64,000 bases of DNA from Ignavibacteria bacterium UBA2360 (lineage in GTDB: Bacteria; Bacteroidota; Ignavibacteria; Tepidaquicellales; OLB5): contig DDTQ01000012.1 of the NCBI GenBank assembly GCA_002344125.1, positions 186,001 through 250,000 on the forward strand. Direction: 5' to 3'. A model generated the notes under the pieces. That model was not told the origin of the DNA, did not search any database, and saw only the letters and a program-made list of their open reading frames with translations. The translations under genes and the position numbers were made by a program. This document shows positions 1 through 8,414 of this stretch, piece by piece. How positions within the stretch are numbered: the stretch's first letter is position 1; each line of letters begins with the position of its first letter.

Positions 1-308
1 TGTTTAACTATATTTCCGAGATCAATTTTTCAGAAAGCGGGATTACTCTCATAACCAGTGATGACGCTACGCCGGTTTATTTTATTGATTTTGCGGTATC
101 GCTGAACAGAAGCAGTACACCGGGTTCAAACACAGGAAAAGACATCAATAATACCGTGTTAAGAAGAGCAATTGATAAGAATCTTGTTCAGCTGAACGGT
201 TTTTTGAAGCAGGTAAGAGTTTACAGAACAATGAATTCATTTAAATATGTAGATCTGCGTTTTAATGATCTTGTAATAGTAAAAAATAATAATCAGCCTG
301 CTGAGTAA
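1..308 (+). CDS. ftsQ: Cell division protein FtsQ/DivIB, C-terminal part
   Basis: The gene enters from the left edge; only about 101 C-terminal residues are visible, reading through to the TAA at 306-308. The visible part contains a strand-rich segment and ends with the run YVDLRFNDLVIVK. FtsQ proteins typically end with a segment in which the chain is said to define a coordinate (FxYVDLRF-like) just before a short tail. FtsQ is a bitopic inner-membrane protein that links early divisome components to FtsL and FtsB. The assignment rests on this C-terminal motif and on its position 45 bp upstream of ftsA, the usual ftsQ-ftsA-ftsZ order. The membrane anchor and POTRA domain lie outside the window, so they cannot be checked. 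Confidence 0.8.
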   Translation, partial: FNYISEINFSESGITLITSDDATPVYFIDFAVSLNRSSTPGSNTGKDINNTVLRRAIDKNLVQLNGFLKQVRVYRTMNSFKYVDLRFNDLVIVKNNNQPAE

Positions 309-353
309 TACCGGCAGGTGTGCATCTATTAATTAGAAATATTAACCAATAAA

Positions 354-1613
354 ATGGCGAAGAAAAAATCTGAAGATAATATAATAGTTGGTTTGGATGT
401 TGGTACAACAAAAATATGTACAATTGTTGCCCAGGTTAGAGATGATGGCAGGCTGAATATACTTGGCGTTGGTAAAGCGCCATCAACGGGGCTTTCACGG
501 GGTATGGTTGTTAACCCGGGTAAGACGCTGGAATCAATCAGGGCATCTGTCCGCGAAGCTGAAGAGCGCTCAGGGTACGATATAAAGTCCGTGACAGTTG
601 GCATTGCCGGACCGCATATCAGATGCATTCAGTCAGAAGGGATAGTTGCCATATCGCATCCGGATAGAATTATTACCGAAGATGATATTGAAAGGCTGTA
701 TGAATCGGCTAAAAGCCTGAAGCTGAGCAAGGATGAAAAGATAATTGATGTTATACCCCAGGAATTTATAATAGACAGCAAAGACGGGATCTTTGATCTG
801 CCCATTGGAATGTTCGGTTTAAGGATGGAAGCTAAAGTCAATATTTTAACAGGGCTTGTTTCACAAATAGATGATCTTTCAAACTGTGTGCAGAGCTGCG
901 GGGTAGATATTGATGATATAGTACTGGAACCGCTGGCTTCATCATACGCAGTGCTAAATGAATCAGAGAAAAAAGTGGGTGTGGCAATGATAGATATCGG
1001 CGGAGGTACAACTGATATTGCCGTATTTAAAAAAGGTGTGATAAAACATACAGCCGGTATAGGTATTGCAGGCAGCCAGGTAACAAATGATATAAGCGAA
1101 ACGCTTGGTATAGATGAAAAAGAAGCCGAAAGAGTTAAGAAAGAATTCGGTTACGCAATGGTGAGTGAAATTATAAATGATGATGTTGTTACCATACAGG
1201 GAATAAAAGGCAGAAAGCCTTTAAGAATAGAAAAGAGCATAATATCCAGAATAATACAGGCCAGAATGGAAGAGCTGTTCGTTCTTGCGGGCCAGGAAAT
1301 AAAACGCTCGGGGATAGAAAGTTACCTGCCCGCCGGAATAGTGATAACAGGCGGCGGTTCGCTGCTGCGCGGCACAAGAGAGCTTGCGCTGCAGGTTCTG
1401 GGTTCTGAAGTGAACCTTGGCGTGCCGATGGATATCGGCGGGGGACTCATAAAAGAAGTTGAAAGTCCAATTTACGCTACCGGCATCGGGCTCATACTTC
1501 ACAGGATGAAATATCTCAGCCACAGGAAAAATGTAAAATCGCTGAAAGGCAAAAAGCATCCGGGTCTGAAAAATGTATTCGAGCGCATCAAACACTGGTT
1601 TGATGAACTGTAA
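354..1613 (+). CDS. ftsA: Cell division protein FtsA
   Basis: Actin-like ATPase that tethers FtsZ to the inner membrane and recruits later divisome proteins. The 419 residues show the actin-fold motifs in order: phosphate-1 GLDVGTTK near residue 13, phosphate-2 IDIGGGTTD at 213-221, and the adenosine motif ITGGGS at 331-336. The last 16 residues (about 404-419, with FERIKHWF) form a basic and aromatic amphipathic helix, as expected for the membrane-targeting sequence. Length is normal for the family. ATG start; it follows ftsQ by 45 bp and precedes ftsZ by 88 bp, so the three are probably one transcript. Function is secure from family membership and context. Confidence 0.97.
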   Translation: MAKKKSEDNIIVGLDVGTTKICTIVAQVRDDGRLNILGVGKAPSTGLSRGMVVNPGKTLESIRASVREAEERSGYDIKSVTVGIAGPHIRCIQSEGIVAISHPDRIITEDDIERLYESAKSLKLSKDEKIIDVIPQEFIIDSKDGIFDLPIGMFGLRMEAKVNILTGLVSQIDDLSNCVQSCGVDIDDIVLEPLASSYAVLNESEKKVGVAMIDIGGGTTDIAVFKKGVIKHTAGIGIAGSQVTNDISETLGIDEKEAERVKKEFGYAMVSEIINDDVVTIQGIKGRKPLRIEKSIISRIIQARMEELFVLAGQEIKRSGIESYLPAGIVITGGGSLLRGTRELALQVLGSEVNLGVPMDIGGGLIKEVESPIYATGIGLILHRMKYLSHRKNVKSLKGKKHPGLKNVFERIKHWFDEL

Positions 1614-1701
1614 AGATTTGCAGGAAATAAAAGTAGAAATAATTAAATAATATAATTCAAATTAAACTTCTTTCTAGGGGAAAGAGAGGGAGATAACTAA
1701 A

Positions 1702-2949
1702 ATGGCAATTTCACTTGTTACTGATGCAACATACGGAGCAAAGATCAAGGTTATTGGTGTAGGAGGCGCAGGAGGCAACGCTATCAATAATATGATAGAA
1801 AAGGGTCTTGATAGCGTGGACTTCATCGCATTGAACACAGATATACAGGATCTGGAACGCAGCAAAGCTGAGATCAAGATCCAGATAGGCAGAAACACAA
1901 CACTTGGGCTTGGCGCAGGTATGGATGAAACCAAAGGCGCAAAAGCAGTAGAAGAGAGCCGTGAAGAAATAGAGCAGGTTGTAAGAGGCTGCGATATGGT
2001 ATTCATAACCGCAGGCATGGGCGGCGGAACAGGAACAGGCGGCGGACCCGCCGTTGCACGGATCGCAAAAGCTACCGGCGCGCTTGTTGTTGGTATTGTT
2101 ACAAAGCCATTTGATTTTGAAGGCGATGACAGGCTAAGAATAGCAGAAGAGGGTTTAAAAAGGTTCAAACAGGAAGTTGATTCATGTATTGTAATTCCGA
2201 ACGAAAGACTGCTTACGGTATTTGGCGAGGAAGTTACACTTGAAAACAGTTTCAAAAAAGTTGATGACGTTCTTTATAACGCAACGCGCGGCATAAGTGA
2301 TATTATCACCAAAAAAGGCAAAGTTAACGTTGATTTTGCGGATGTGAAGACCATAATGCGTGATATGGGTGATGCGCTTATGGGTATTGGTTACGCCAAG
2401 GGCGAAAATAAAGCGCTTCACGCAACACAGGAAGCAATTGATAATCCATTGCTTGAAGGTGTATCAATCGCAGGTTCAAGATCTATTCTGCTTAACATTA
2501 TCGCAGATCCAAACTTCAAGATATCCGATCTTAAGAGTATGACCGAGCTTATTAAACAGGCTGCAGGCTGCAACTATGGTAAGCTCATATGGGGTGTAGT
2601 TTCTGATGAAAGGCTTGAAGATGAAGTTATTGTAACTATAATTGCAACCGGATTCACTGTTGCGCAGGCTAAGCAATCAAACACATACCCTGAAAAAGAG
2701 GTAAAATCTAAAAATCTCTTGCTGGATACCGAAGAAGGAAATATTGTGAAGATTCCTAACAGCCAGCAGGAATTGCAGAACCTGGATGTACCGACAACCA
2801 TCAGAAAAGGTCTGTTAAGCAAAGAAGATCTCAGGAAAATAAGATCACGCAGTGATGAAATGGATATTGAAGATTTTGATTTCAATTCAGATGATTTCAA
2901 AATTTCAAACGATGATAAACCTGCATTCTTAAGAAGGCAGATGGATTAA
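1702..2949 (+). CDS. ftsZ: Cell division protein FtsZ
   Basis: Tubulin-like GTPase that polymerises into the division ring. The 415 residues contain the nucleotide-binding GGAGGNAINNM region near residue 21, the tubulin signature GGGTGTG at 107-113, and the T7 synergy loop NVDFADV at 209-215, whose acidic residue completes the GTPase site of the neighbouring subunit. A variable linker follows, and the protein ends in a conserved C-terminal peptide (DKPAFLRRQMD), the docking site for FtsA. The ATG is preceded by a purine-rich GAGAGGGAG stretch, a good Shine-Dalgarno-like site. Third gene of the ftsQAZ cluster. Confidence 0.98.
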   Translation: MAISLVTDATYGAKIKVIGVGGAGGNAINNMIEKGLDSVDFIALNTDIQDLERSKAEIKIQIGRNTTLGLGAGMDETKGAKAVEESREEIEQVVRGCDMVFITAGMGGGTGTGGGPAVARIAKATGALVVGIVTKPFDFEGDDRLRIAEEGLKRFKQEVDSCIVIPNERLLTVFGEEVTLENSFKKVDDVLYNATRGISDIITKKGKVNVDFADVKTIMRDMGDALMGIGYAKGENKALHATQEAIDNPLLEGVSIAGSRSILLNIIADPNFKISDLKSMTELIKQAAGCNYGKLIWGVVSDERLEDEVIVTIIATGFTVAQAKQSNTYPEKEVKSKNLLLDTEEGNIVKIPNSQQELQNLDVPTTIRKGLLSKEDLRKIRSRSDEMDIEDFDFNSDDFKISNDDKPAFLRRQMD

Positions 2950-2985
2950 TTAACAATAGATGATAATTTTAATAATAAATAAAAA

Positions 2986-3228
2986 GTACTGTCCCACTAT
3001 GGATAAATGTGATGAACGTTTAGTGTGAGGGTTGACGTCACGAGGCTGACCTCGAGAACGAAGGTATCTTATTTTGCTCTGCCTTCAATACGGTTGCGGT
3101 CTGCTTCGTACCGGTGAATGCCGGGACCTTCATACTGTTTATTACAAGATTTCTACCTCATCTTTTCCCCAAAAAGCCTCCTCCATTAACCCGAAGGGCT
3201 CTGACCAAACAGAGCCCTTCACTTTTTT
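2986..3228 (+). ncRNA. Candidate structured RNA downstream of ftsZ
   Basis: The 277-bp gap after ftsZ has no convincing gene but is dense in short complementary arms. GTCCC at 2991-2995 can pair with GGGAC at 3123-3127 to close a domain. Inside lie CACT/AGTG plus AAATGT/ACGTTT (2995-3025, loop GATGA), GTGA/TCAC (3025-3041), CGAGG-CTGA-CCTCG (3041-3054) and GAAGGTA/TGCCTTC (3060-3086). CCGG/CCGG (3111-3124) competes with the closing helix. A strong terminator follows at 3193-3228. I do not recognise a known family: the conserved cores of SRP RNA, RNase P RNA and tmRNA were not seen. It could be a 3' UTR element of ftsZ, a separate small RNA, or chance pairing. Confidence 0.35.
3193..3228 (+). 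terminator. Rho-independent terminator after ftsZ region
   Basis: Perfect 11-bp stem GAAGGGCTCTG (3193-3203) and CAGAGCCCTTC (3210-3220) around a 6-nt loop, followed by six T at 3223-3228. The T tract is on the + side, so it ends the ftsZ transcript or the candidate RNA. It abuts the stop codon of the convergent WD40 gene. Confidence 0.85.
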
Positions 3229-4276
3229 ACTGCAGCAGATGAGAGACTTCCCACATAAGAACTTTTTCATTGGAGCCGCCTGCGGCGAGGTACTTGCCAT
3301 CCGGTGAAAATTTTACGGTGATCATTTCACCATTGAGTGATGAAATAGTTTTAAGCAGGGCAGAAGTTTTAACATCCCAGATCTTAATGGTCTCATCATT
3401 GCTTGCTGTGGCAAGGTACCTGCTATCAGGTGAAAATGCCACGGAATTTACATTGCCGGTATGACCTTTAAGTGTAACAATTGATCCGCCGGAGCTTACA
3501 TTCCATATCTTAGCGGTTTCATCCTTGCTTGCGCTGGCAAGGTAATTGCCGTCAGGCGAAAATGCAACGAACATTACCCTTGAAGAGTGCCCCTTGTATG
3601 TTGGGGCGAATGTCTTCAGATCGAAACTGTAGATAGCAATGTTTTTACCCATACTCCCTGAGGCGAGGTATAAGGAATTGCTGCTGAACGCGCAGCTGAA
3701 AGAATTGTACCTGTATGTTTCAAAGAAGTTGCTGCCAAAGAGTTCACCATCGGGATCGTGGGGTTTACTTAAACGCAGTGTTTTAGTTTTTTCGAATTTT
3801 GATGTTTCGTGCAGGTCAACAATAAAGTTCAGCCTGATACCTTTTGTTTCTTCTTTTTCTGTAGGTTCACGTGTATATGCTATTGCAAGCTGTTTGCCGT
3901 CAGGCGAAAACTCGGCGTAATATACATTGCCGTTCTTATTGAGAGTTTTAAGTATCTCCCTGGTAGAAGCTTTGATAATAGTAACATCGCCTCCGTAGGT
4001 TGTATAGAGTGCCAGGTCTTTTTCTGCGGGAGAAAAATTTACAGAAGTAATGTTTTCGCTGGTTTGGAGTGAATGGATCTTTTGCGCAGAGGATATATCC
4101 CACAAAATTAAATTTCCTTTTTCATCGCCGCTGAGCATGTATTTGGAATCAGGTGAGAAAGCAACGGAGTTTACATTACCTTTATAGCCTGTAAATTCAA
4201 TGGCATTTTGGGAAAACAGTGAAATCTGAAAAACCAGTAATAGAAGTAAATATCTCATAATTTGCAATTTTTTCAT
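3227..4276 (-). CDS. Secreted WD40 repeat protein
   Basis: A 349-residue protein with an N-terminal signal peptide (about residues 1-23, hydrophobic core YLLLLLVFQISLF, then SQ). The rest is WD40 repeats, visible as recurring VNSVAFSPDSKYL... and ...IKIWDVKT units; about seven blades are expected, with SPD/SPDG turns near residues 42, 126, 240, 283 and 326. WD40 propellers are protein-interaction scaffolds, and no catalytic motif is visible. ATG start at 4276. The gene is convergent with ftsZ and shares the terminator zone. Specific role unknown; periplasmic or surface location is inferred from the signal peptide. Confidence 0.85.
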   Translation of the reverse strand: MKKLQIMRYLLLLLVFQISLFSQNAIEFTGYKGNVNSVAFSPDSKYMLSGDEKGNLILWDISSAQKIHSLQTSENITSVNFSPAEKDLALYTTYGGDVTIIKASTREILKTLNKNGNVYYAEFSPDGKQLAIAYTREPTEKEETKGIRLNFIVDLHETSKFEKTKTLRLSKPHDPDGELFGSNFFETYRYNSFSCAFSSNSLYLASGSMGKNIAIYSFDLKTFAPTYKGHSSRVMFVAFSPDGNYLASASKDETAKIWNVSSGGSIVTLKGHTGNVNSVAFSPDSRYLATASNDETIKIWDVKTSALLKTISSLNGEMITVKFSPDGKYLAAGGSNEKVLMWEVSHLLQ

Positions 4277-4407
4277 AGTTTATACTACTTAAAATAACAT
4301 AAAAAAAATGAAATTAGTTTTAGGGAAATAAACCGAAGGAATGAATATTCTTTTTTAGATTGAGATTCCCTCCGGAGTTTATCCCGCGCCACAAGCGGGA
4401 CGGGAAT

Positions 4408-4435
4408 AAAAAAAAAGGGCTTACATTGTAAGCCC
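4408..4435 (-). terminator. Rho-independent terminator of the 4507-5256 gene
   Basis: Stem GGGCTTAC (4417-4424) and GTAAGCCC (4428-4435) with a 3-nt loop. The A run at 4408-4416 becomes a long U tract on the minus strand. It lies 72 bp past the stop of the minus-strand gene ending at 4507. Confidence 0.85.
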
Positions 4436-4506
4436 CGGTTCATCTGCTAATTAGTAGGGAATACTATCAGCTTTATGCTGGTATAGCAGAAAATCTATGG
4501 TTTTTG

Positions 4507-5256
4507 TTACTTCTGATACGAATATGTGTATGTTGTAACGTAATGGTCTTTACCTACATAACAATCAACAACCAGCTGGCACATATAAGTTGCATCAAAA
4601 GGCATGTTTGGCGCGTAGAAAAAACCTTTTTTAACTTCGTTGGCGTATTGTTTATTATCTTTATTAAGCTTCAATATTTCTATTGAATTCGCTTCAGGTG
4701 TTTTGTAATCGCTGCCAACTCTTCCAAAGAACATTTTAATACCTGTGTTAATATTTGCTGTTGTGCTGTAATCAATGTTTGTGTAGACCGCTTCCAGGTT
4801 CAGGTAAGCCCCCGGCTGCATGTTCTGGGGTGGTTCCTGCCATTTGAACCCTGATTCAACTGTATGAATAATTTCGATCTTATCCTTCCAGGATGTTGTT
4901 CCAACTATCTGAAGATCGTTTGCTTTCCACTTTGTAATATTTATTCCGTTGAATGCTTTTGATTCTACACCTGTTAAGACCCAGTTTCCGCCTTCAAGCT
5001 CTTCAGGAGTAAATTTTACAGTTTCTTCAATTGTTTCCGTTGTTTTCTGTTTCTCGCCGGAAGACTTCTCCTTTGAGTTTTCCTGCGTGGAAGCATCTTC
5101 CAGAATGATAACATTGGTACTGCTGTTCTCATCGCCGGTGCTTATCGTTTCATTATTTACAGAAACATTTTGCGCTTTTAAGTGCAGTGTTAATGCAAAA
5201 GTCATAACAAAAAGCAAAGGGAAGATCGAAAATTTATATTTAATAGACTTTTTCAT
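4507..5256 (-). CDS. Secreted protein of unknown function
   Basis: A 249-residue protein with a clear signal peptide (MKKSIKYKFSIFPLLFVMTF, cleavage probably after LKAQ near residue 29). A low-complexity Ser/Thr/Glu/Lys-rich linker follows (about residues 40-80), then a mixed domain of about 165 residues with several Trp and aromatic positions, ending in TTYTYSYQK. No family was recognised and no catalytic motif is visible. It is likely monocistronic: a near-consensus promoter lies upstream at 5334-5364 and a terminator downstream at 4408-4435. Periplasmic or outer-membrane association is an inference from the signal sequence. Confidence 0.75.
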   Translation of the reverse strand: MKKSIKYKFSIFPLLFVMTFALTLHLKAQNVSVNNETISTGDENSSTNVIILEDASTQENSKEKSSGEKQKTTETIEETVKFTPEELEGGNWVLTGVESKAFNGINITKWKANDLQIVGTTSWKDKIEIIHTVESGFKWQEPPQNMQPGAYLNLEAVYTNIDYSTTANINTGIKMFFGRVGSDYKTPEANSIEILKLNKDNKQYANEVKKGFFYAPNMPFDATYMCQLVVDCYVGKDHYVTTYTYSYQK

Positions 5257-5333
5257 TTAACCGAAATTGATAACCGTTTTACGGTATTAACTCTAACGAT
5301 AACTAATCATTCATATCGCCTTCATTGCTACTA

Positions 5334-5364
5334 CAAATATGGTATCTTGATTAGGGATATCCAA
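5334..5364 (-). promoter_or_regulatory. Bacteroidota-type promoter (near consensus)
   Basis: Read on the minus strand: TTG (5362-5364), 20-nt spacer, CATATTTG (5334-5341). This differs from the Bacteroidota consensus TTG-N19-21-TAnnTTTG at one base. It lies about 78 bp upstream of the 5256 start codon. Confidence 0.5.
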
Positions 5365-5438
5365 TACACCTTATACGTGATATTCCCGCAATGTGATTGT
5401 ATTTACTATTAATTTTAATTTTTTGCTATATTTGTTGA

Positions 5439-6878
5439 TTGAAAGCAAATACACAAATAAAATGGGTCAAAACTGCCTTAAATGGTTTTATTATCTTGGC
5501 CATAACCTTTACTCTGCTATCCTGCGCAAACCAGCAGCCGCCGGGCGGCGGCGATGAGGATAGAACTCCCCCTAAAGTTACCATAGTGAGTCCAAAGCCT
5601 AATTCAACCAACTTCCGCGGTAATACTCTGATCTTTGAATTCAACGAATATATCGACAGGCGCAGCTTTCAGGATGCATTCCGCACTTCACCGCAGGTGA
5701 AGGGTGATATTGAATTCAGCTGGGGGCTGAAGGATGTTGAGGTTAGATTCCCGAAAGATCTGGATAAGATAGACGCGAATAAAACCTTTGTAGTAAACTT
5801 AAGCACTACATTAAAGGATATCCGCGGCAACCAGATAGGTGAAGCAATCAACTTCGCATTTTCCACAGGAAGCAAAATTGATATGGGCGGCGTTACAGGT
5901 AAGGTTTATAATACCGCTAAAAAATCAGCCTCAGTTTATGTGTACGATCTCGCAAAGAACTATGATCCTACGGCAGATATCCCTGATTACTTCACGGAAT
6001 CCACAGCCGAAGGCGACTACAAGCTTACAAATCTTGCGCCGGGCAGATACAGGCTCATTACAATAATTGATGAAGACCGAAATCTGCTGTTTACCAGCGA
6101 ACGCGAGAGCTACGGAGTGCTGCCATACGATATTGATATTAAGGATAGCGTTGTAACCGGGAATGTTGATTTTTACATGAAGCAGATAACAGCAGCGCAG
6201 CCTGTTGCACCGGAGCTTGATGCCTCGAAGTATTTCAAGGATTCCCTGGGTATCGTTTTCACTTCAATTGAATATAATTCATCACTAGTGCTGCCTGAGC
6301 AAAGCATATTCATTTTTTTTAACCGCTATAAACCAACCCGTGAGAACTTCACCCAAAATTTTGTAATTACCGATGAGAACGGAACTCAGGAGCGGGTTGT
6401 GTTTAACTGGAAAAATGATTCCCTGGTTGAAGTATTTTCAGCTAACCGCTTCGCTGCGAACAGAAAGTACAGGATATCGTTTCCGTTAAAAACCACGGGT
6501 GATACAGTGTATAACTTTTCGCTGCCCTTCAGAACGGTGAGCGTAAATTCATTTGGTGAGCTAAAAGGCAGGGTATCAAGCGCTTACACTGATTTTATAA
6601 TAACGGATCAGATAGTAAAGATAGAACTTGAAGCCGATAAACTTGTGCCTATACTTAAGTACAGCTTTGATTCAAGAGATACCGTCTTCAGTTTCAAAAA
6701 CATCCTCGAAGCAAATTATACTCTCTTCAGTTACATTGATAAAGATAACAGCTCCGGCTACAACTACGGTTACCCCTTCCCATTTGAATACTCAGAACCA
6801 TTCTACATTTACCCCGGCACAATAAATATCAAAGGCGGCTGGGTAGTTGAGAATGTGAACATAAATTTTGTTAGATGA
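5439..6878 (+). CDS. Big_5 (Ig-like) domain lipoprotein
   Basis: A 479-residue lipoprotein with lipobox LLSC near residues 26-29. The Cys is followed by Pro/Gly-rich ANQQPPGGGDEDRTPPKV, the usual opening of a Bacteroidota family with an N-terminal Big_5 Ig-like domain (about residues 40-145, with FEFNEYIDR and the FAFSTG end). Further beta domains follow, the second resembling a carboxypeptidase-regulatory fold (GVTGKVYN near residue 152). The TTG start is chosen because it is the only initiation codon giving a basic n-region before the hydrophobic stretch. A TATATTTG element at 5427-5434 sits only a few bases upstream, which could mean a leaderless or very short 5' UTR. The stop overlaps the xseA start by 4 bp. 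Cell-envelope location; molecular role unknown. Confidence 0.8.
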   Translation: MKANTQIKWVKTALNGFIILAITFTLLSCANQQPPGGGDEDRTPPKVTIVSPKPNSTNFRGNTLIFEFNEYIDRRSFQDAFRTSPQVKGDIEFSWGLKDVEVRFPKDLDKIDANKTFVVNLSTTLKDIRGNQIGEAINFAFSTGSKIDMGGVTGKVYNTAKKSASVYVYDLAKNYDPTADIPDYFTESTAEGDYKLTNLAPGRYRLITIIDEDRNLLFTSERESYGVLPYDIDIKDSVVTGNVDFYMKQITAAQPVAPELDASKYFKDSLGIVFTSIEYNSSLVLPEQSIFIFFNRYKPTRENFTQNFVITDENGTQERVVFNWKNDSLVEVFSANRFAANRKYRISFPLKTTGDTVYNFSLPFRTVSVNSFGELKGRVSSAYTDFIITDQIVKIELEADKLVPILKYSFDSRDTVFSFKNILEANYTLFSYIDKDNSSGYNYGYPFPFEYSEPFYIYPGTINIKGGWVVENVNINFVR

Positions 6879-8125
6879 TGCAAGCAAATCTGCCGGAAAT
6901 ATTAACTGTATCTGAGCTCAATTCCTATATTAAGGTATTAATTGAGGAGAATTTTAGATTCGTTCACTTGATAGGTGAAATATCAAATTTTAAAATTCAT
7001 ACGCAATCAGGTCACTATTACTTCACAATTAAAGATGAAAGCTCACAAATAAATGCTGTAATGTGGAAGACCCGCAATCAATCGCTGCTGTTTACCCCCG
7101 AAGACGGAATGCAGGTTGTGGTTAAGGGCAGGGTAACGGTCTACCCCGCGCGCGGCAATTACCAGGTTGAAGTATGGGAAATAAAACCGCAGGGTGCGGG
7201 TGAGCTTCAATACAGATTCGAACAGCTTAAGCAAAAATTGTTCGAAGAGGGTCTGTTTGATGAAGTACATAAAAAACCTTTGCCCAGGTATCCGCAGAAT
7301 GTTGTGATGATAACTTCAAAAACGGGAGCAGTGCTGCAGGATTTTATCAATATCACAAAGCGCAGATACCCGCTGCTAAATATTTATCTGTGCCCGGTGA
7401 GCGTTCAGGGTGTGACTGCCGCGGCTTCAGTTATTGAAGCTTTGGAGGAGATTCCCTTACTCATCAAAAACAAAAAGCTGCCGCCAATTGATATTATAGT
7501 AATAGCCCGCGGCGGGGGATCAATTGAGGACTTGTGGCCGTTTAATGATGAAACGCTTGCCAGGGCAGTGTTTGAGTGCGAAATACCTGTTGTGAGCGCT
7601 GTGGGACACGAAGTTGACTTCACAATATGCGATTTTGTGGCGGATTTGAGGGCTCCCACCCCTTCAGCTGCCGCTGAGATAATAACTCCGGATATCAGAG
7701 AGTTAATTGAAAATCTTGACAAATTTTCGTATTTTTGTAGAAGTTTTGTCCAAGCAAAGCTGGATGGTTATAGAAATTCGATCAGGGAAATTCAGGGAAG
7801 CTATTATTTTAACCGCCCTAAAGATCTTATCTATAATTTTTACCAGAAACTTGATGATTTTTCAAAAAGTATAACCAATATTACCAATAACAGGGTTAAC
7901 GGATTGAAAAATGAGATTAAATTTTACAAAAAAACGTTACATCATGTATCACCTGATAACAATCTTAAAAAAGGCTACGCCATAATTAAGAAAAAGGTTG
8001 ATATAGATGACATGCGGCTTCAGTTTGAATTTGATAAAATAGTAACGCGCGCTTCAAATCTGAAAAAGGATGAGGAAGTTGAGATCAAATTCTACGATAA
8101 CAAAAAGAATGCAAGGATAATTTAG
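6875..8125 (+). CDS. xseA: Exodeoxyribonuclease VII large subunit
   Basis: Catalytic large subunit of ExoVII, which degrades single-stranded DNA from both ends into oligonucleotides in repair. The 416 residues have the N-terminal OB fold (about 8-105, including LIGEISNFKIHTQSGHYYFT) and the central catalytic domain (about 125-330) with IARGGGSIEDLWPFNDE, SAVGHEVDFT and APTPSAAAE. A coiled-coil C-terminal part with KKGYAIIKK follows. Near family length. The start overlaps the preceding stop (ATGA), and a second ATG lies immediately after it, so the first residue is uncertain by one codon. xseB follows after 5 bp. Confidence 0.96.
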   Translation: MMQANLPEILTVSELNSYIKVLIEENFRFVHLIGEISNFKIHTQSGHYYFTIKDESSQINAVMWKTRNQSLLFTPEDGMQVVVKGRVTVYPARGNYQVEVWEIKPQGAGELQYRFEQLKQKLFEEGLFDEVHKKPLPRYPQNVVMITSKTGAVLQDFINITKRRYPLLNIYLCPVSVQGVTAAASVIEALEEIPLLIKNKKLPPIDIIVIARGGGSIEDLWPFNDETLARAVFECEIPVVSAVGHEVDFTICDFVADLRAPTPSAAAEIITPDIRELIENLDKFSYFCRSFVQAKLDGYRNSIREIQGSYYFNRPKDLIYNFYQKLDDFSKSITNITNNRVNGLKNEIKFYKKTLHHVSPDNNLKKGYAIIKKKVDIDDMRLQFEFDKIVTRASNLKKDEEVEIKFYDNKKNARII

Positions 8126-8130
8126 AACTA

Positions 8131-8367
8131 ATGGCTCAGAAAAAAAGTAAATCAGAGGCTTCATTTGAAGATTCGTTTACAAGGCTTGAGAAAATACTTG
8201 AGCAGCTTGAGGGCGATGACTGCACTCTTGAAGATACAATAAAACTTTATGAAGAGGGGCTGAACCTTACGAAGGTATGCTATGATAAACTTAATAACGC
8301 TGAGCTTCGCATAAAAGAAATAAACAAAACAGCTAAGGCAACTGAAGTAAAAGACTACAAAGCTTAA
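8131..8367 (+). CDS. xseB: Exodeoxyribonuclease VII small subunit
   Basis: A 78-residue protein with the XseB signature SFEDSFTRLEKILEQLEGDD near residue 10, then a helical hairpin (LEDTIKLYEEGLNLTKVCYDKL). Several copies of this small subunit wrap the coiled-coil arm of XseA to form ExoVII. It starts 5 bp after xseA, so the two are translationally coupled. ATG start. A normal member in length and sequence. Confidence 0.95.
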   Translation: MAQKKSKSEASFEDSFTRLEKILEQLEGDDCTLEDTIKLYEEGLNLTKVCYDKLNNAELRIKEINKTAKATEVKDYKA

Positions 8368-8414
8368 TATCATTTCTTAAAACACAAAATTATTTTTCAA
8401 TTAATACAAATAAT

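Noticed and set aside
1674..2255. Long antisense ORFs inside ftsZ, miaB, smc and atp genes (for example also 11068-11508 and 35650-36048)
   Set aside because: Opposite-strand shadows of strongly coding frames with low-complexity Ser/Leu/Ile-rich translations and no domains.
2986..3228. SRP RNA, RNase P RNA or tmRNA at the structured region after ftsZ
   Set aside because: The diagnostic cores (SRP GGAA-loop helix, RNase P P4 core, tmRNA acceptor and tag frame) were not found, so only an unnamed candidate is reported.
3074..3307. Small + strand ORF of 77 codons after ftsZ
   Set aside because: It runs through the terminator stem and into the convergent WD40 gene, and has no hydrophobic or domain pattern.
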